Positions 40,971 through 48,373 of a DNA stretch of 64,000 nt are shown piece after piece (within the stretch, counting starts at the first letter, position 1; each line of letters begins with the position of its first letter). Below the pieces are notes generated by a model, which was not told the DNA's origin, did not search any database, and saw only the letters and a program-made list of their open reading frames with translations. Source of the stretch: Mesolinea sp040772305 (GTDB lineage: Bacteria > Chloroflexota > Anaerolineae > Anaerolineales > Anaerolineaceae); contig JAXGYK010000001.1 in assembly GCA_040772305.1 (NCBI GenBank), positions 1,612,001-1,676,000 on the forward strand, read 5' to 3'. The translations under genes and the position numbers were made by a program.

Positions 40971-42755
40971 TTAGTCAATGACGATCGCGTCAAAGTTGCA
41001 GGACTGTTTGCAGATACCACAACGGATACAGACATCCTGGTCAATCACGTGCAGCATTTTTCGCTCGCCGCTAATTGCGCCTACGGGACAGGCGCGTGCA
41101 CATACGGTACAGCCGGTGCATTTTCCTTCGACGATGTGGAAATTAATCAGCGCGCGGCAAACGTGCGCAGGGCACTTTTTGTCATAAATATGCGCCTTAT
41201 ACTCGTCCATGAAATGTTTCATTGTCGACACAACCGGGTTGGCAGCACCCTGGCCAAGGCCGCAGAGACTGTCCTGGATGGTTTGTTTACAGAGTGTATC
41301 CAGGGTATCCAGGTCTTCCGGCTTGCCCTCGCCCTTGCAGATGCGCTCCAGGATCTCCAGGATGCGGCGTGTTCCAACACGGCAGGGTACGCATTTACCG
41401 CAGGATTCGTCCTGGGTAAATTCCATGAAGAAGCGGGCGATATCGACCATGCAGGTTTCTTCGTCCATTACCACCATACCGCCGGAGCCCATAATTGAGC
41501 CTGCAGCACCGAGTGTTTCGTAGTCTACGGCCAGGTCCAGGTCGCTGGTAGGCAGACAACCGCCCATAGGACCGCCAGTCTGAACGGCTTTGAATTTCTT
41601 GCCGCCTTTAATTCCCCCGCCAATGTCATAAATGATTTCGCGCAGGGTCATGCCAAAGGGAACTTCAATGAGACCGGTATGGGCTGCATCGCCGGCGAGT
41701 GCAAAGGTTTTAGTTCCCTTGCTCTTTTCGGTACCCATGCTGGTATACCATTCCACACCACGGTGGATAATCCGCGGAATGTTGGCATAGGTTTCGACGT
41801 TATTGATGTTGGTGGGTTTGCCCCACAGGCCTTTGTTAGCGGGGAAAGGCGGGCGGACGCGCGGTTCTCCACGCTGTCCTTCGATGGATGCGATTAATGC
41901 GGTTTCTTCGCCGCAGACAAAAGCACCGGCACCCATGCGGACCTCTAGGTCGAAGTTGAAGTCGGTACCCATAATGCCTTCGCCAAGCAGACCATATTCA
42001 CGAGCCTGCTCGATGGCGATACCCAGTGTGCTGACCGCAATAGGGTATTCGGCACGGCAGTAGATGTAGCCATGCTCTGCGCCAATGGCGTAGGCAGCAA
42101 TGATCATGCCTTCAATAACCGAATGAGGGTCGCCTTCCAGAACTTTACGATTCATGAACGCTCCGGGGTCGCCCTCATCAGCATTACAGATGATGTATTT
42201 GGGTTGTCCCTGAGCCTGGCGGGCAAAGCGCCACTTGAGACCGGTGGGGAAGCCTGCTCCGCCACGTCCGCGCAGTTTGGAGTCTAAAACGGTTTGGATA
42301 ACCGTTTCCGGGTCCATTTCATTTAATACCTTGCCGAGGGCCATATAGCCATCAACAGCCAGGTAATCGTTAATATTGCGGGGGTCAATCTTGCCGATAT
42401 TATCCAGAATAATCCGAATTTCCTTGCTTTTCGGTTCCGAAACTTCGTCATCAGTGAGGTCACGCATTACTGAAGCGTACTGCTTGAGCACACGGCCTTT
42501 TACAAAGTGTTCTTCCACAAGCATGGGAACCGTATCGGGAGTAATTGCTTTGTAATGGGTGCCTTCAGGATAAACAACGATGTCAGGTGAGTCCGTTTTG
42601 GGCTCGCCAAGACGTGGTGTATCCAGAACCTGCACTTCATTTTCAAGGTTTAGACGCTTAAGCTCAGCTACCAGGCGATCTTTTACATCTAAGGCACCTT
42701 TTTCAATAGCAAGAGGGTCTGTTGAAACTAATACAGTTGAGCGGTAGTATGTCAT
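40971..42755 (-). CDS. hydB: NADH-binding flavoprotein subunit, HydB/NuoF-like
   Basis: This is the NAD(H)- and FMN-binding diaphorase. It shows LRGRGGAGFPTG (about 161-172), NADEGDPGAFMNR, GAGAYVCGEETAL-like GAGAFVCGEETAL and KPTNINNVET. The N3-type [4Fe-4S] cluster has Cys452, Cys455, Cys458 and Cys498. Two ferredoxin-type clusters end the protein (Cys546, 549, 552, 556 and Cys576, 579, 582, 586), as in bifurcating HydB. Cys528 and Cys533 may help hold a metal. The N-terminal 90 residues match the thioredoxin-like [2Fe-2S] domain but contain no cysteine at all. Confidence 0.93.
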   Translation of the reverse strand: MTYYRSTVLVSTDPLAIEKGALDVKDRLVAELKRLNLENEVQVLDTPRLGEPKTDSPDIVVYPEGTHYKAITPDTVPMLVEEHFVKGRVLKQYASVMRDLTDDEVSEPKSKEIRIILDNIGKIDPRNINDYLAVDGYMALGKVLNEMDPETVIQTVLDSKLRGRGGAGFPTGLKWRFARQAQGQPKYIICNADEGDPGAFMNRKVLEGDPHSVIEGMIIAAYAIGAEHGYIYCRAEYPIAVSTLGIAIEQAREYGLLGEGIMGTDFNFDLEVRMGAGAFVCGEETALIASIEGQRGEPRVRPPFPANKGLWGKPTNINNVETYANIPRIIHRGVEWYTSMGTEKSKGTKTFALAGDAAHTGLIEVPFGMTLREIIYDIGGGIKGGKKFKAVQTGGPMGGCLPTSDLDLAVDYETLGAAGSIMGSGGMVVMDEETCMVDIARFFMEFTQDESCGKCVPCRVGTRRILEILERICKGEGKPEDLDTLDTLCKQTIQDSLCGLGQGAANPVVSTMKHFMDEYKAHIYDKKCPAHVCRALINFHIVEGKCTGCTVCARACPVGAISGERKMLHVIDQDVCIRCGICKQSCNFDAIVID

Positions 42756-42765
42756 AGCTGCACCT

Positions 42766-43155
42766 TTATTTGGATTTTTCAGTCTCGCTGGTGATCATTC
42801 GCAGATCTTCTACGACATTTCCGTCACAGACATGATCCTGCATGATCCTTTGGACTGCTGCGACATTTACTTTTGCATAAGTAACCTTCTCGCCTTCAGC
42901 CAATTGCACCTGGACTACCGGGTCGCTACCTTCAAAACCCATCGAGCCAGTTTGGCGGACGATGATGTCACTTAGGCCTTTTTGTTCAACAAAGGCTAAG
43001 ATAGCTTTGAGGGTTTCGCGTGCACCTGCAGCAATTCCGATGGTACCCATACTTACAACCACTTCGGTTTTGCCCTGGGATTCACGCATCTCCTTCAGGC
43101 GAATGGCTTCTTCGCGAAGGCGTTTCAAATCTTCGAACGACTTGATTTCAGGCAT
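42766..43155 (-). CDS. HndB-like thioredoxin-fold ferredoxin domain protein lacking cluster cysteines
   Basis: This 129 aa protein has the HndB-type start (MPEIKSFEDLKRLREEA) and the MGTIGIAAGARETLKAI turn where active relatives read Cys-x-G-T-C-G-I-A-A-G-A. It has one cysteine only, near the C-terminus, so it cannot hold a [2Fe-2S] cluster. It probably keeps a structural or regulatory role in the complex. The start at 43155 follows AAGGAG and overlaps the HATPase gene by eight bases; an earlier codon would add 17 basic residues. Confidence 0.8.
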   Translation of the reverse strand: MPEIKSFEDLKRLREEAIRLKEMRESQGKTEVVVSMGTIGIAAGARETLKAILAFVEQKGLSDIIVRQTGSMGFEGSDPVVQVQLAEGEKVTYAKVNVAAVQRIMQDHVCDGNVVEDLRMITSETEKSK

Positions 43156-43717
43156 CAAAAACTCCTTCTTCTCGTTTTTGTGAAACATTCTGTATTTCTT
43201 TTTCAATTAAATTTCTTAGATAAGAATTGATGGGTGGCTCCGACAAAGGTATGCCATCCATTTCATTTTTTATCTGTATATCATCCAGATAGAAAACGCT
43301 GCGGTCGACCTGATAACGTAAAACCCAGTTGCGATCTTCATGACCCAAAACTAAGCCCGTGTAGGTAGCTGCCAGGTCGCCTACAGGCATCCTGTCGATG
43401 TGGCTAAGGCGAAAATCTGCCCATATTTGTGTTCCCTTACCTAGCTGGGAACGAACTGACAGTTCACCCTCACATTGGATTGCAGCCTGGTTTAGAAGCG
43501 GGATCCCCATCCCAACTTTGCGGTTTGACCGCGAGGTTGTAAACGGATTCTTGATGGTCTCCAGAAATGCCCGCGGAATACCCTTTCCGTTATCGATCAC
43601 CGAAAGATAGAGCCGATCCCGACTGTGAGCTTCGGTAAGATTCAGCTTAATGCGGCTGGCACCAGCTGTAACGGAATTCTCGGCAATATCGAGAAGGTGA
43701 AGCGAGATTTCTCTCAA
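43148..43717 (-). CDS. HATPase-domain protein of the hydrogenase operon
   Basis: This is a GHKL-type ATP-binding protein with an N-box (LDIAENSVTAGAS, about 9-21), G1 box (VIDNGKGIP, about 40) and G2 box (VGMGIPLL and LGKGTQIW, about 70-95). It has no kinase dimerisation domain or receiver. Similar ATPases occur in hydrogenase/Nuo-like operons of anaerobes, function unknown; they may act as serine kinases or anti-sigma-like regulators. Its stop and start overlap the neighbouring genes by four and eight bases. Confidence 0.82.
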   Translation of the reverse strand: MREISLHLLDIAENSVTAGASRIKLNLTEAHSRDRLYLSVIDNGKGIPRAFLETIKNPFTTSRSNRKVGMGIPLLNQAAIQCEGELSVRSQLGKGTQIWADFRLSHIDRMPVGDLAATYTGLVLGHEDRNWVLRYQVDRSVFYLDDIQIKNEMDGIPLSEPPINSYLRNLIEKEIQNVSQKREEGVFDA

Positions 43718-44226
43718 GCTTTTGCCTCCGCAGCCATGACACTATCTATAATGCGACCAAAACGCCCAGGGGCAACACGTCCATGATTCGTGTCATCTAC
43801 AACCACTACCGGCGCTTGTGAACAAACACCTACACAACGGCAAACTTCGAGGGTAATCAAACCATCCTGGGTAGTTTGACCGGGACTGATTCCCAGAATT
43901 TGCTTTGCCTTATCAATGAGCTGCGAAGCTCCGCCAACATAACAAGCTGTACCAATGCAAAACTTGATTACATGCTTGCCCCGAGGCTCGGTAGTAAAAA
44001 AAGAATAGAACGAAACCACTCCGTGCACCTTGCTTAGGGGCACATTTAGTTTCTTGGCCACATATTCCTGCATGGGACGTGAGATAAAACCGATCTTTTC
44101 CTGCAGGTTGTTGAGAACCACCATTGTTGCACCGGGTGTTGATCCATGTTCGGCAATAACACCATCAATCACGGCCAGCTGTTCCGGTATTTTCAGGGGG
44201 TCCATTTGTTTCAGCTCCTCTGGCAT
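43714..44226 (-). CDS. hydC: NuoE-like [2Fe-2S] subunit, HydC
   Basis: The subunit is a thioredoxin-like [2Fe-2S] protein that works with the flavin subunit. Ligands are Cys90 and Cys95 (KFCIGTACYVGGA) and Cys131 and Cys135 (CVGVCSQAP), the normal Cys-x4-Cys ... Cys-x3-Cys arrangement, in contrast to the cluster-less HydB N-terminus and HndB-like protein. It has 170 aa. It is the first gene after the strong promoter at 44284-44312 and the Rex-like site, hence head of the hydrogenase operon. Confidence 0.94.
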   Translation of the reverse strand: MPEELKQMDPLKIPEQLAVIDGVIAEHGSTPGATMVVLNNLQEKIGFISRPMQEYVAKKLNVPLSKVHGVVSFYSFFTTEPRGKHVIKFCIGTACYVGGASQLIDKAKQILGISPGQTTQDGLITLEVCRCVGVCSQAPVVVVDDTNHGRVAPGRFGRIIDSVMAAEAKA

Positions 44227-44264
44227 TTTCTTCCCTTTCTAGGCATTAAAATAAAGACTTCACC

Positions 44265-44282
44265 TTGTGAAATTCTGTACAA
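44265..44282. promoter_or_regulatory. Rex-like operator at the hydrogenase promoter
   Basis: TTGTGAAATTCTGTACAA resembles the Rex consensus TTGTGAA-N4-TTCACAA with two mismatches in the second half. It lies immediately downstream of the -10 box, over the likely transcription start. Rex senses the NADH/NAD ratio, which suits an NAD(H)-linked hydrogenase. No rex gene is in the window. Confidence 0.55.
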
Positions 44283-44283
44283 T

Positions 44284-44312
44284 ATTCTAAGCCATGGCAC
44301 AAAAACCGTCAA
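44284..44312 (-). promoter_or_regulatory. Promoter of the hydrogenase operon
   Basis: On the minus strand TTGACG (44312-44307) and TAGAAT (44289-44284) are spaced by 17 bases. The -35 lies inside a small inverted repeat (AAACCG-ATTGA-CGGTTT), another possible protein site. It separates the hydrogenase operon from the PHP gene upstream. Confidence 0.7.
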
Positions 44313-44353
44313 TCGGTTTGGGGAAAGTTTCCATACATTAGATGGTTAAAGGC

Positions 44354-45070
44354 TCAATTGGAGTGTTGCTTTAACGCTGCGAGAACCTCTGAAGCTGTGC
44401 TGCTCTTCAATTCCAAGCGATTCATGCCAAGGATGTCATCTAAATAATGGGCATCCCCTCCTGAAATCACTTTGCGCGTACCGATTTCTGGAAAGCGGTT
44501 ACGAGCTTCTTGCACAGGGACAAATTTAGACACTTCTACTATCGGAAAAGAAAGATCCGGTGGGAAGCCGCCCAGAATTGCTAGCATTCCATTGCTCCGC
44601 CGGTCGATATGGGCTGGGATGATGAGACCGCCCAGGTTATGAACATTCCGGTAGGCTTCAAGAAGGGTGATGGATGAAGATACCTGTCGCAGCTGTCTAT
44701 CATGCCTTAAAAAATTTCCCTCTGGATCGACGATCAATTGACTGCCAAAGACCTCTTCATTGTTTTGTAAGAGGGGTAAAGCTAAATCGATTATTTTCTG
44801 TAGCTGCTCAAGCTTTTCCAGATTGTCGAAAAGACAGAGCAGGTGAATTCCTTCAACCGTTTCAAGTTCTACACCTGGCAAAACGGTAATCCCAGTTCCT
44901 GCGGCAGCAGACAGCATTGCGGGAACATTTGCACTAGCATTGTGGTCAGTTATTGTAATAAGACGAATGTCATCGTCCTGCGCTTTTTGCAGGATGAGAG
45001 GGGGTATCATCGTTAAATCTGCGTCTGCTGAGAGAACACTATGGATATGGAACTCAGCTCTAAATTGCAT
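44354..45070 (-). CDS. PHP-domain phosphoesterase
   Basis: The PHP family comprises metal-dependent phosphoesterases. Ligand motifs are visible in EFHIHSVLSADADL (about 5), TITDHNASANV (about 38), the Glu/Asp region LLPGVELETVEG (about 62) and the C-terminal HIDR and GGDAHYLDD. The 238 aa is a stand-alone PHP protein. It follows a DRTGG gene and precedes the hydrogenase promoter by about 40 bases. Such PHP proteins recur next to hydrogenase and Nuo-like gene sets, role unknown. Confidence 0.85.
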   Translation of the reverse strand: MQFRAEFHIHSVLSADADLTMIPPLILQKAQDDDIRLITITDHNASANVPAMLSAAAGTGITVLPGVELETVEGIHLLCLFDNLEKLEQLQKIIDLALPLLQNNEEVFGSQLIVDPEGNFLRHDRQLRQVSSSITLLEAYRNVHNLGGLIIPAHIDRRSNGMLAILGGFPPDLSFPIVEVSKFVPVQEARNRFPEIGTRKVISGGDAHYLDDILGMNRLELKSSTASEVLAALKQHSN

Positions 45071-45088
45071 CTCGTGAAGAGGCTCCTG

Positions 45089-45424
45089 TTACAGTCCCAA
45101 GCTCCAGAGGGCACCTGCAACAGGGTATGTTTTTTCTGAGCTTGAAAAGAGATTCACACCAACTCGATTTGCTTGTTGGAGTGTTTCGTCATTTGGGAGA
45201 GCACCTTCGGTGATGATGATTGCCGGCAAGTCCAGCAAGGAAGCTACAGCCACAATATTCTGACTGGCGATGAGCGTGACCCAGATTTCACCGCTTTGAG
45301 CTCCGACCATGACGCAAGAAAGCATATCCGATACATAGGTTCCAGTAACTTCAATTTGGGTGAAATCTTTGGGCTCGGTAAGACATTTTAGTTTAAGACT
45401 TGTAATAATTTCACTTAGCTTCAT
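45089..45424 (-). CDS. DRTGG-domain protein (second copy)
   Basis: This 111 aa protein is a single DRTGG-type domain: MKLSEIITSLKLKCLT, YVSDMLSCVMVGAQSG (about 30-45) and LPAIIITEGALPNDETLQ. DRTGG domains occur in phosphotransacetylase and CBS proteins and are thought to be ligand-sensing or regulatory. Its start overlaps the CBS-HATPase gene by 14 bases. It resembles the gene at 46396-46779 in start and pattern, so the two probably arose by duplication. Confidence 0.78.
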   Translation of the reverse strand: MKLSEIITSLKLKCLTEPKDFTQIEVTGTYVSDMLSCVMVGAQSGEIWVTLIASQNIVAVASLLDLPAIIITEGALPNDETLQQANRVGVNLFSSSEKTYPVAGALWSLGL

Positions 45425-46391
45425 GGCCGGATTCCTGGTTATGACTGAGATAACGATCCAAATACATAATCATATGCAGGTTTGTTCCCTTTTCAGGGGA
45501 AGAAACCAAATCCATTTCATCAACGCAGTTATAAATATTTACTAATCCCATCCCGGCACCAAAGCCCTTTTCACGGATTTCATGGGGGGCAGTTGAAAAG
45601 CCTGGCTGTAGTGCAGCCTCAATATCCGGGATTCCCGGGCCGCTATCGTAGGCCTCCATGCGGATCTTACTTGGTTCAATTTCCACCCGCAGTGTGCCGC
45701 CGCGGCTTGTATGAATAATGAGGTTCATTTCAGCTTCATAGGCTGCAATACCGCAAAGCCGGGCAATTTGGGGAGAGGCCCCTAAACGCAGGAGGGCTTT
45801 TTTTATTTTGTTTGAAGCTTCGCCGCCATGTTCAAAATCGTCTTTCTTTACGCGATAGCGCAAGATAAGGCTGCTGCGGTCAGAGTTAATGTCCTCAAAA
45901 AGATGTGATGCACGGTAGCGTATCATCTCCTCGGAACTTACCTCCTCTTGGATAGCCCTCAGGAAGCCATCAGTAATGTCACCTTTTGTCAGCATTCCGA
46001 CGAGTTTTTGGTTTTCATCCAATACTGGCAAGCGACCTACATGTGTTTTGCGGAAGAGCTTCAGTGCTTCAACTACCTGATCATAGGTGTGGACAGTAAT
46101 GACCTTCTTGGTCATATACGCACTCACACTTTTGCTTTGCTGTTGGTCACGAAGGGCACGGATAAGATCCTCGATTGAGAGCACTCCAACTAGTTTTTCT
46201 CCCTCTATCACCGGGGCACCGGAAATGCGTTTAATTCGAAACAACTCCAAAGCTTCTGTCATCGGAGCCTCTGGTGAAATTGTGATCAGATCCCAGGACA
46301 TCACCTCGGCAATCGTCAGCTCGTAGGCGAGCTCTTCAGTACGAGTGATATTGTATATCTCCGAATCACTTATCTTTTTTTCAGCACACAT
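45411..46391 (-). CDS. CBS-domain pair fused to HATPase domain
   Basis: Residues about 25-85 and 90-150 are two CBS domains (AEVMSWDLITISPEAP, RISGAPVIEGEKLVGVLS; VSAYMTKKVITVHTYDQV, HVGRLPVLDENQKLVGMLTKGD), which bind adenine nucleotides. Residues about 185-315 form a GHKL ATPase (CGIAAYEAEMNLIIH, AYDSGPGIPDIEAA, GAGMGLVNI), like RsbW-type serine kinases. A CBS sensor joined to a kinase suggests energy or redox signalling. It lies between two DRTGG genes, overlapping one. Confidence 0.85.
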   Translation of the reverse strand: MCAEKKISDSEIYNITRTEELAYELTIAEVMSWDLITISPEAPMTEALELFRIKRISGAPVIEGEKLVGVLSIEDLIRALRDQQQSKSVSAYMTKKVITVHTYDQVVEALKLFRKTHVGRLPVLDENQKLVGMLTKGDITDGFLRAIQEEVSSEEMIRYRASHLFEDINSDRSSLILRYRVKKDDFEHGGEASNKIKKALLRLGASPQIARLCGIAAYEAEMNLIIHTSRGGTLRVEIEPSKIRMEAYDSGPGIPDIEAALQPGFSTAPHEIREKGFGAGMGLVNIYNCVDEMDLVSSPEKGTNLHMIMYLDRYLSHNQESGHEAK

Positions 46392-46395
46392 AGGT

Positions 46396-46779
46396 TTAGT
46401 CAGTAAACCGATCTTTCTTATTAAAGGCTAATGGTTTTTCCAGGCTTGGAAGGCCAGCAGCCATCAGACGCCCTGCCAATTCGTAGAGGCCGAGCTTGGA
46501 ACTGAGAACAGGTAAATTTTCTGCAATTGCCAATTTAATGGTTTCTGGCGCAGGACGCTTCCCACGGGCGATAATAAGGAGTCTCACATCAGCAATCAAC
46601 GCAGTACGTACTACCTGAGGGTTGTTCAAACCGGTAATAAGCAGGGAGTCGGGTTGAATCGAAGCCAGGACGTCACTCATTAGGTCGCCACAGAAGCCGC
46701 CCGAAATATCCTGGTCCAAATCAATATGGGGTGTGACTTGGCTAGCTTCGCAAATGCTGATGATTTCGCTTAATTTCAT
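46396..46779 (-). CDS. DRTGG-domain protein (first copy)
   Basis: This 127 aa single DRTGG-type domain protein has MKLSEIISICEASQV, FCGDLMSDVLASIQPDSL (about 29-46) and LIIARGKRPAPETIKL. It is the first gene of the minus-strand string, divergent from hisS with about 90 bases between. Four bases separate it from the CBS-HATPase gene. Ligand and targets are unknown. Confidence 0.78.
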   Translation of the reverse strand: MKLSEIISICEASQVTPHIDLDQDISGGFCGDLMSDVLASIQPDSLLITGLNNPQVVRTALIADVRLLIIARGKRPAPETIKLAIAENLPVLSSKLGLYELAGRLMAAGLPSLEKPLAFNKKDRFTD

Positions 46780-46870
46780 TGGACCATCCTTTGTCGGGTT
46801 ATTTATTTGTTAATTGTACCTGATAGCCGATGATATACTTTCGCTTAGATACAGAGTTATAAGAGGATTT

Positions 46871-48148
46871 ATGGCAGAAATAATACGCAGTGTAAAGGGG
46901 ACGCGAGATTTTTATCCAGATGAAATGGCCCGCAGGCAGTGGCTTTTAGGCCAGATACGAGAAACCTCTGAATTATTTGGCTACCAATACTACGATGGGC
47001 CTTGTTTGGAGAGTATTGAATTATATGCTGCCAAATCAGGTGAGGAGCTCGTAAAAGAGCAATCCTTTGTATTTCCAGACCGAAGCGGGGATTTGATTGC
47101 ACTTCGGCCGGAGCTTACCCCTACCTTGGCAAGAATGGTTGCTCAGAAGCAAAACGAACTTTTTTTCCCGCAACGCTGGTGGAGTTTTGGCCCTTTTTGG
47201 CGTTATGAGCGTCCTCAAAAAGGCCGTACCAGGGAATTTTTTCAGTGGAATATTGACTTAATTGGTGCTGATTCCCTGCTTGCTGATGCAGAGCTGATTG
47301 CTCTGGCTGCTTCTTTCCTGCAGCGGGTGGGCCTAAGCCCAGACCAAGTGAGTGTGCGGGTCAATCACCGTGCGTTTGCCAATTCGCAGCTGATGAAACT
47401 GGGTTTGAACCCTGACCAGGTTAAAGAAATGCTGCGTCTTATCGATCGTATAGATAAGTTGCCTCCAGAAATATGGAAAGAGAAAGTTCTGGAACTGGGG
47501 ATTGATACACTCTGTTTCGAGCAGATACAAGCCCTGTTGGCAGATCTAAGTTTATGGGAAGAATCTGAGCAGTTGTGCGGTATCTTCCAGCATGTACAAC
47601 ACTTAGGCCTGGGGGAATATATTTGTTACGACCCAAGCATTACCCGCGGCTTGGATTATTACACGGGTACCGTTTTTGAGGTACACGATAACGCTGGTGA
47701 ATTCAGGGCTATTCTGGGTGGAGGGCACTATGGCAACCTGGTTGCTGACGTGGGCGGGCGAGAACTGGCCGGCGTGGGATTTGCGATGGGGGATGTGGTC
47801 ATAGACCTTGTGCTCCAAAAGTTTAATGCTTATCCCCAGGAACTTCTTGCAAATGATGGTGTTTTTGTAACTATTTTCGATGAAGAGCTGCATGCAAAAA
47901 GCGAATTGCTTGCTGCCAAATTGCGCGGAGCAGGATTAAAAACCGTCTTGCCAGTGGAGATTGAGAAACTGGGGAAGCAGTTGAAATATGCTGACCGGGT
48001 GAATATGCGCTTTGTTTTAGTATTGGGGCCTGACGAAGCCAAGGCTGGCAAGGTGATGGTAAAGGATCTGGTGAAAAGGGATCAGACTCTTGTTGGCGAA
48101 GAAGATTTGATTTCTTTTCTTAAAAGCGCAGGCTTGCCCAAAGCATAA
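46871..48148 (+). CDS. hisS: Histidyl-tRNA synthetase
   Basis: Class II synthetase that charges tRNA-His. Marks are RSVKGTRDFYPDEM at the N-terminus, motif 2 WRYERPQKGRTREFFQWN (about 118), the histidine-specific GLDYYTGTVFEV (about 262) and the C-terminal anticodon-binding domain. The ATG at 46871, with GAGG six bases upstream, is chosen; an upstream TTG would add 19 residues not seen in the family. The 425 aa is normal. The tRNA-His gene follows 74 bases downstream, which is not a common arrangement. Confidence 0.96.
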   Translation: MAEIIRSVKGTRDFYPDEMARRQWLLGQIRETSELFGYQYYDGPCLESIELYAAKSGEELVKEQSFVFPDRSGDLIALRPELTPTLARMVAQKQNELFFPQRWWSFGPFWRYERPQKGRTREFFQWNIDLIGADSLLADAELIALAASFLQRVGLSPDQVSVRVNHRAFANSQLMKLGLNPDQVKEMLRLIDRIDKLPPEIWKEKVLELGIDTLCFEQIQALLADLSLWEESEQLCGIFQHVQHLGLGEYICYDPSITRGLDYYTGTVFEVHDNAGEFRAILGGGHYGNLVADVGGRELAGVGFAMGDVVIDLVLQKFNAYPQELLANDGVFVTIFDEELHAKSELLAAKLRGAGLKTVLPVEIEKLGKQLKYADRVNMRFVLVLGPDEAKAGKVMVKDLVKRDQTLVGEEDLISFLKSAGLPKA

Positions 48149-48180
48149 AGTAGCTGACAAACAGTAGCTGACAAAAAACC

Positions 48181-48209
48181 TTGCGTCCTTGCACACGGCA
48201 TGCTAAAAT
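48181..48209 (+). promoter_or_regulatory. Promoter of tRNA-His
   Basis: TTGCGT (48181-48186) and TAAAAT (48204-48209) spaced by 17 bases, ending 13 bases before the tRNA. Confidence 0.6.
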
Positions 48210-48222
48210 ATTGCGCCACTAT

Positions 48223-48295
48223 GGTGCCTGTAGCTCAATGGCAGAGTGCTTCACTGTGGATGAAGATGTTGAGGGATCGAGACCCTTCAGGCACC
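48223..48295 (+). tRNA. tRNA-His (anticodon GUG)
   Basis: The acceptor arm GTGCCTG/CAGGCAC has the extra G at -1 (48223) facing C73, specific for tRNA-His. The anticodon stem CTTCA/TGAAG closes loop CTGTGGA, so the anticodon is GTG. The T-arm reads GAGGGATCGAGACCCTTC. CCA is not fully encoded. hisS lies just upstream. Confidence 0.95.
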
Positions 48296-48300
48296 CAGGC

Positions 48301-48326
48301 AACGACCCCAATTAAGGGGTCGTTTT
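48301..48326 (+). terminator. Intrinsic terminator of tRNA-His
   Basis: AACGACCCC (48301-48309) pairs with GGGGTCGTT (48316-48324), followed by TT. Confidence 0.85.
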
Positions 48327-48347
48327 GCGTCCAAAGCCATGATACAG

Positions 48348-48373
48348 GTTTCACATACAGCTTTCACTTCTTT
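48348..48373. repeat. Direct repeat, left copy, flanking second IS481-like element
   Basis: This 26-base sequence recurs exactly at 49440-49465. The bases outside it differ on both ends, so the length is exact. Confidence 0.92.

Noticed and set aside
39040..42755. Part of respiratory complex I (nuo)
   Set aside because: No membrane subunits or NuoB-D, I are nearby and the genes run straight into [NiFe] hydrogenase subunits.
46808..46839. hisS promoter from TTGTAC or TTGTTA with TATACT
   Set aside because: Spacings are 14 and 21 bases, too short or too long to support a confident call.
48149..48176. Tandem repeat GTAGCTGACAAA after hisS
   Set aside because: Only two short copies; no sign of a wider repeat array or function.
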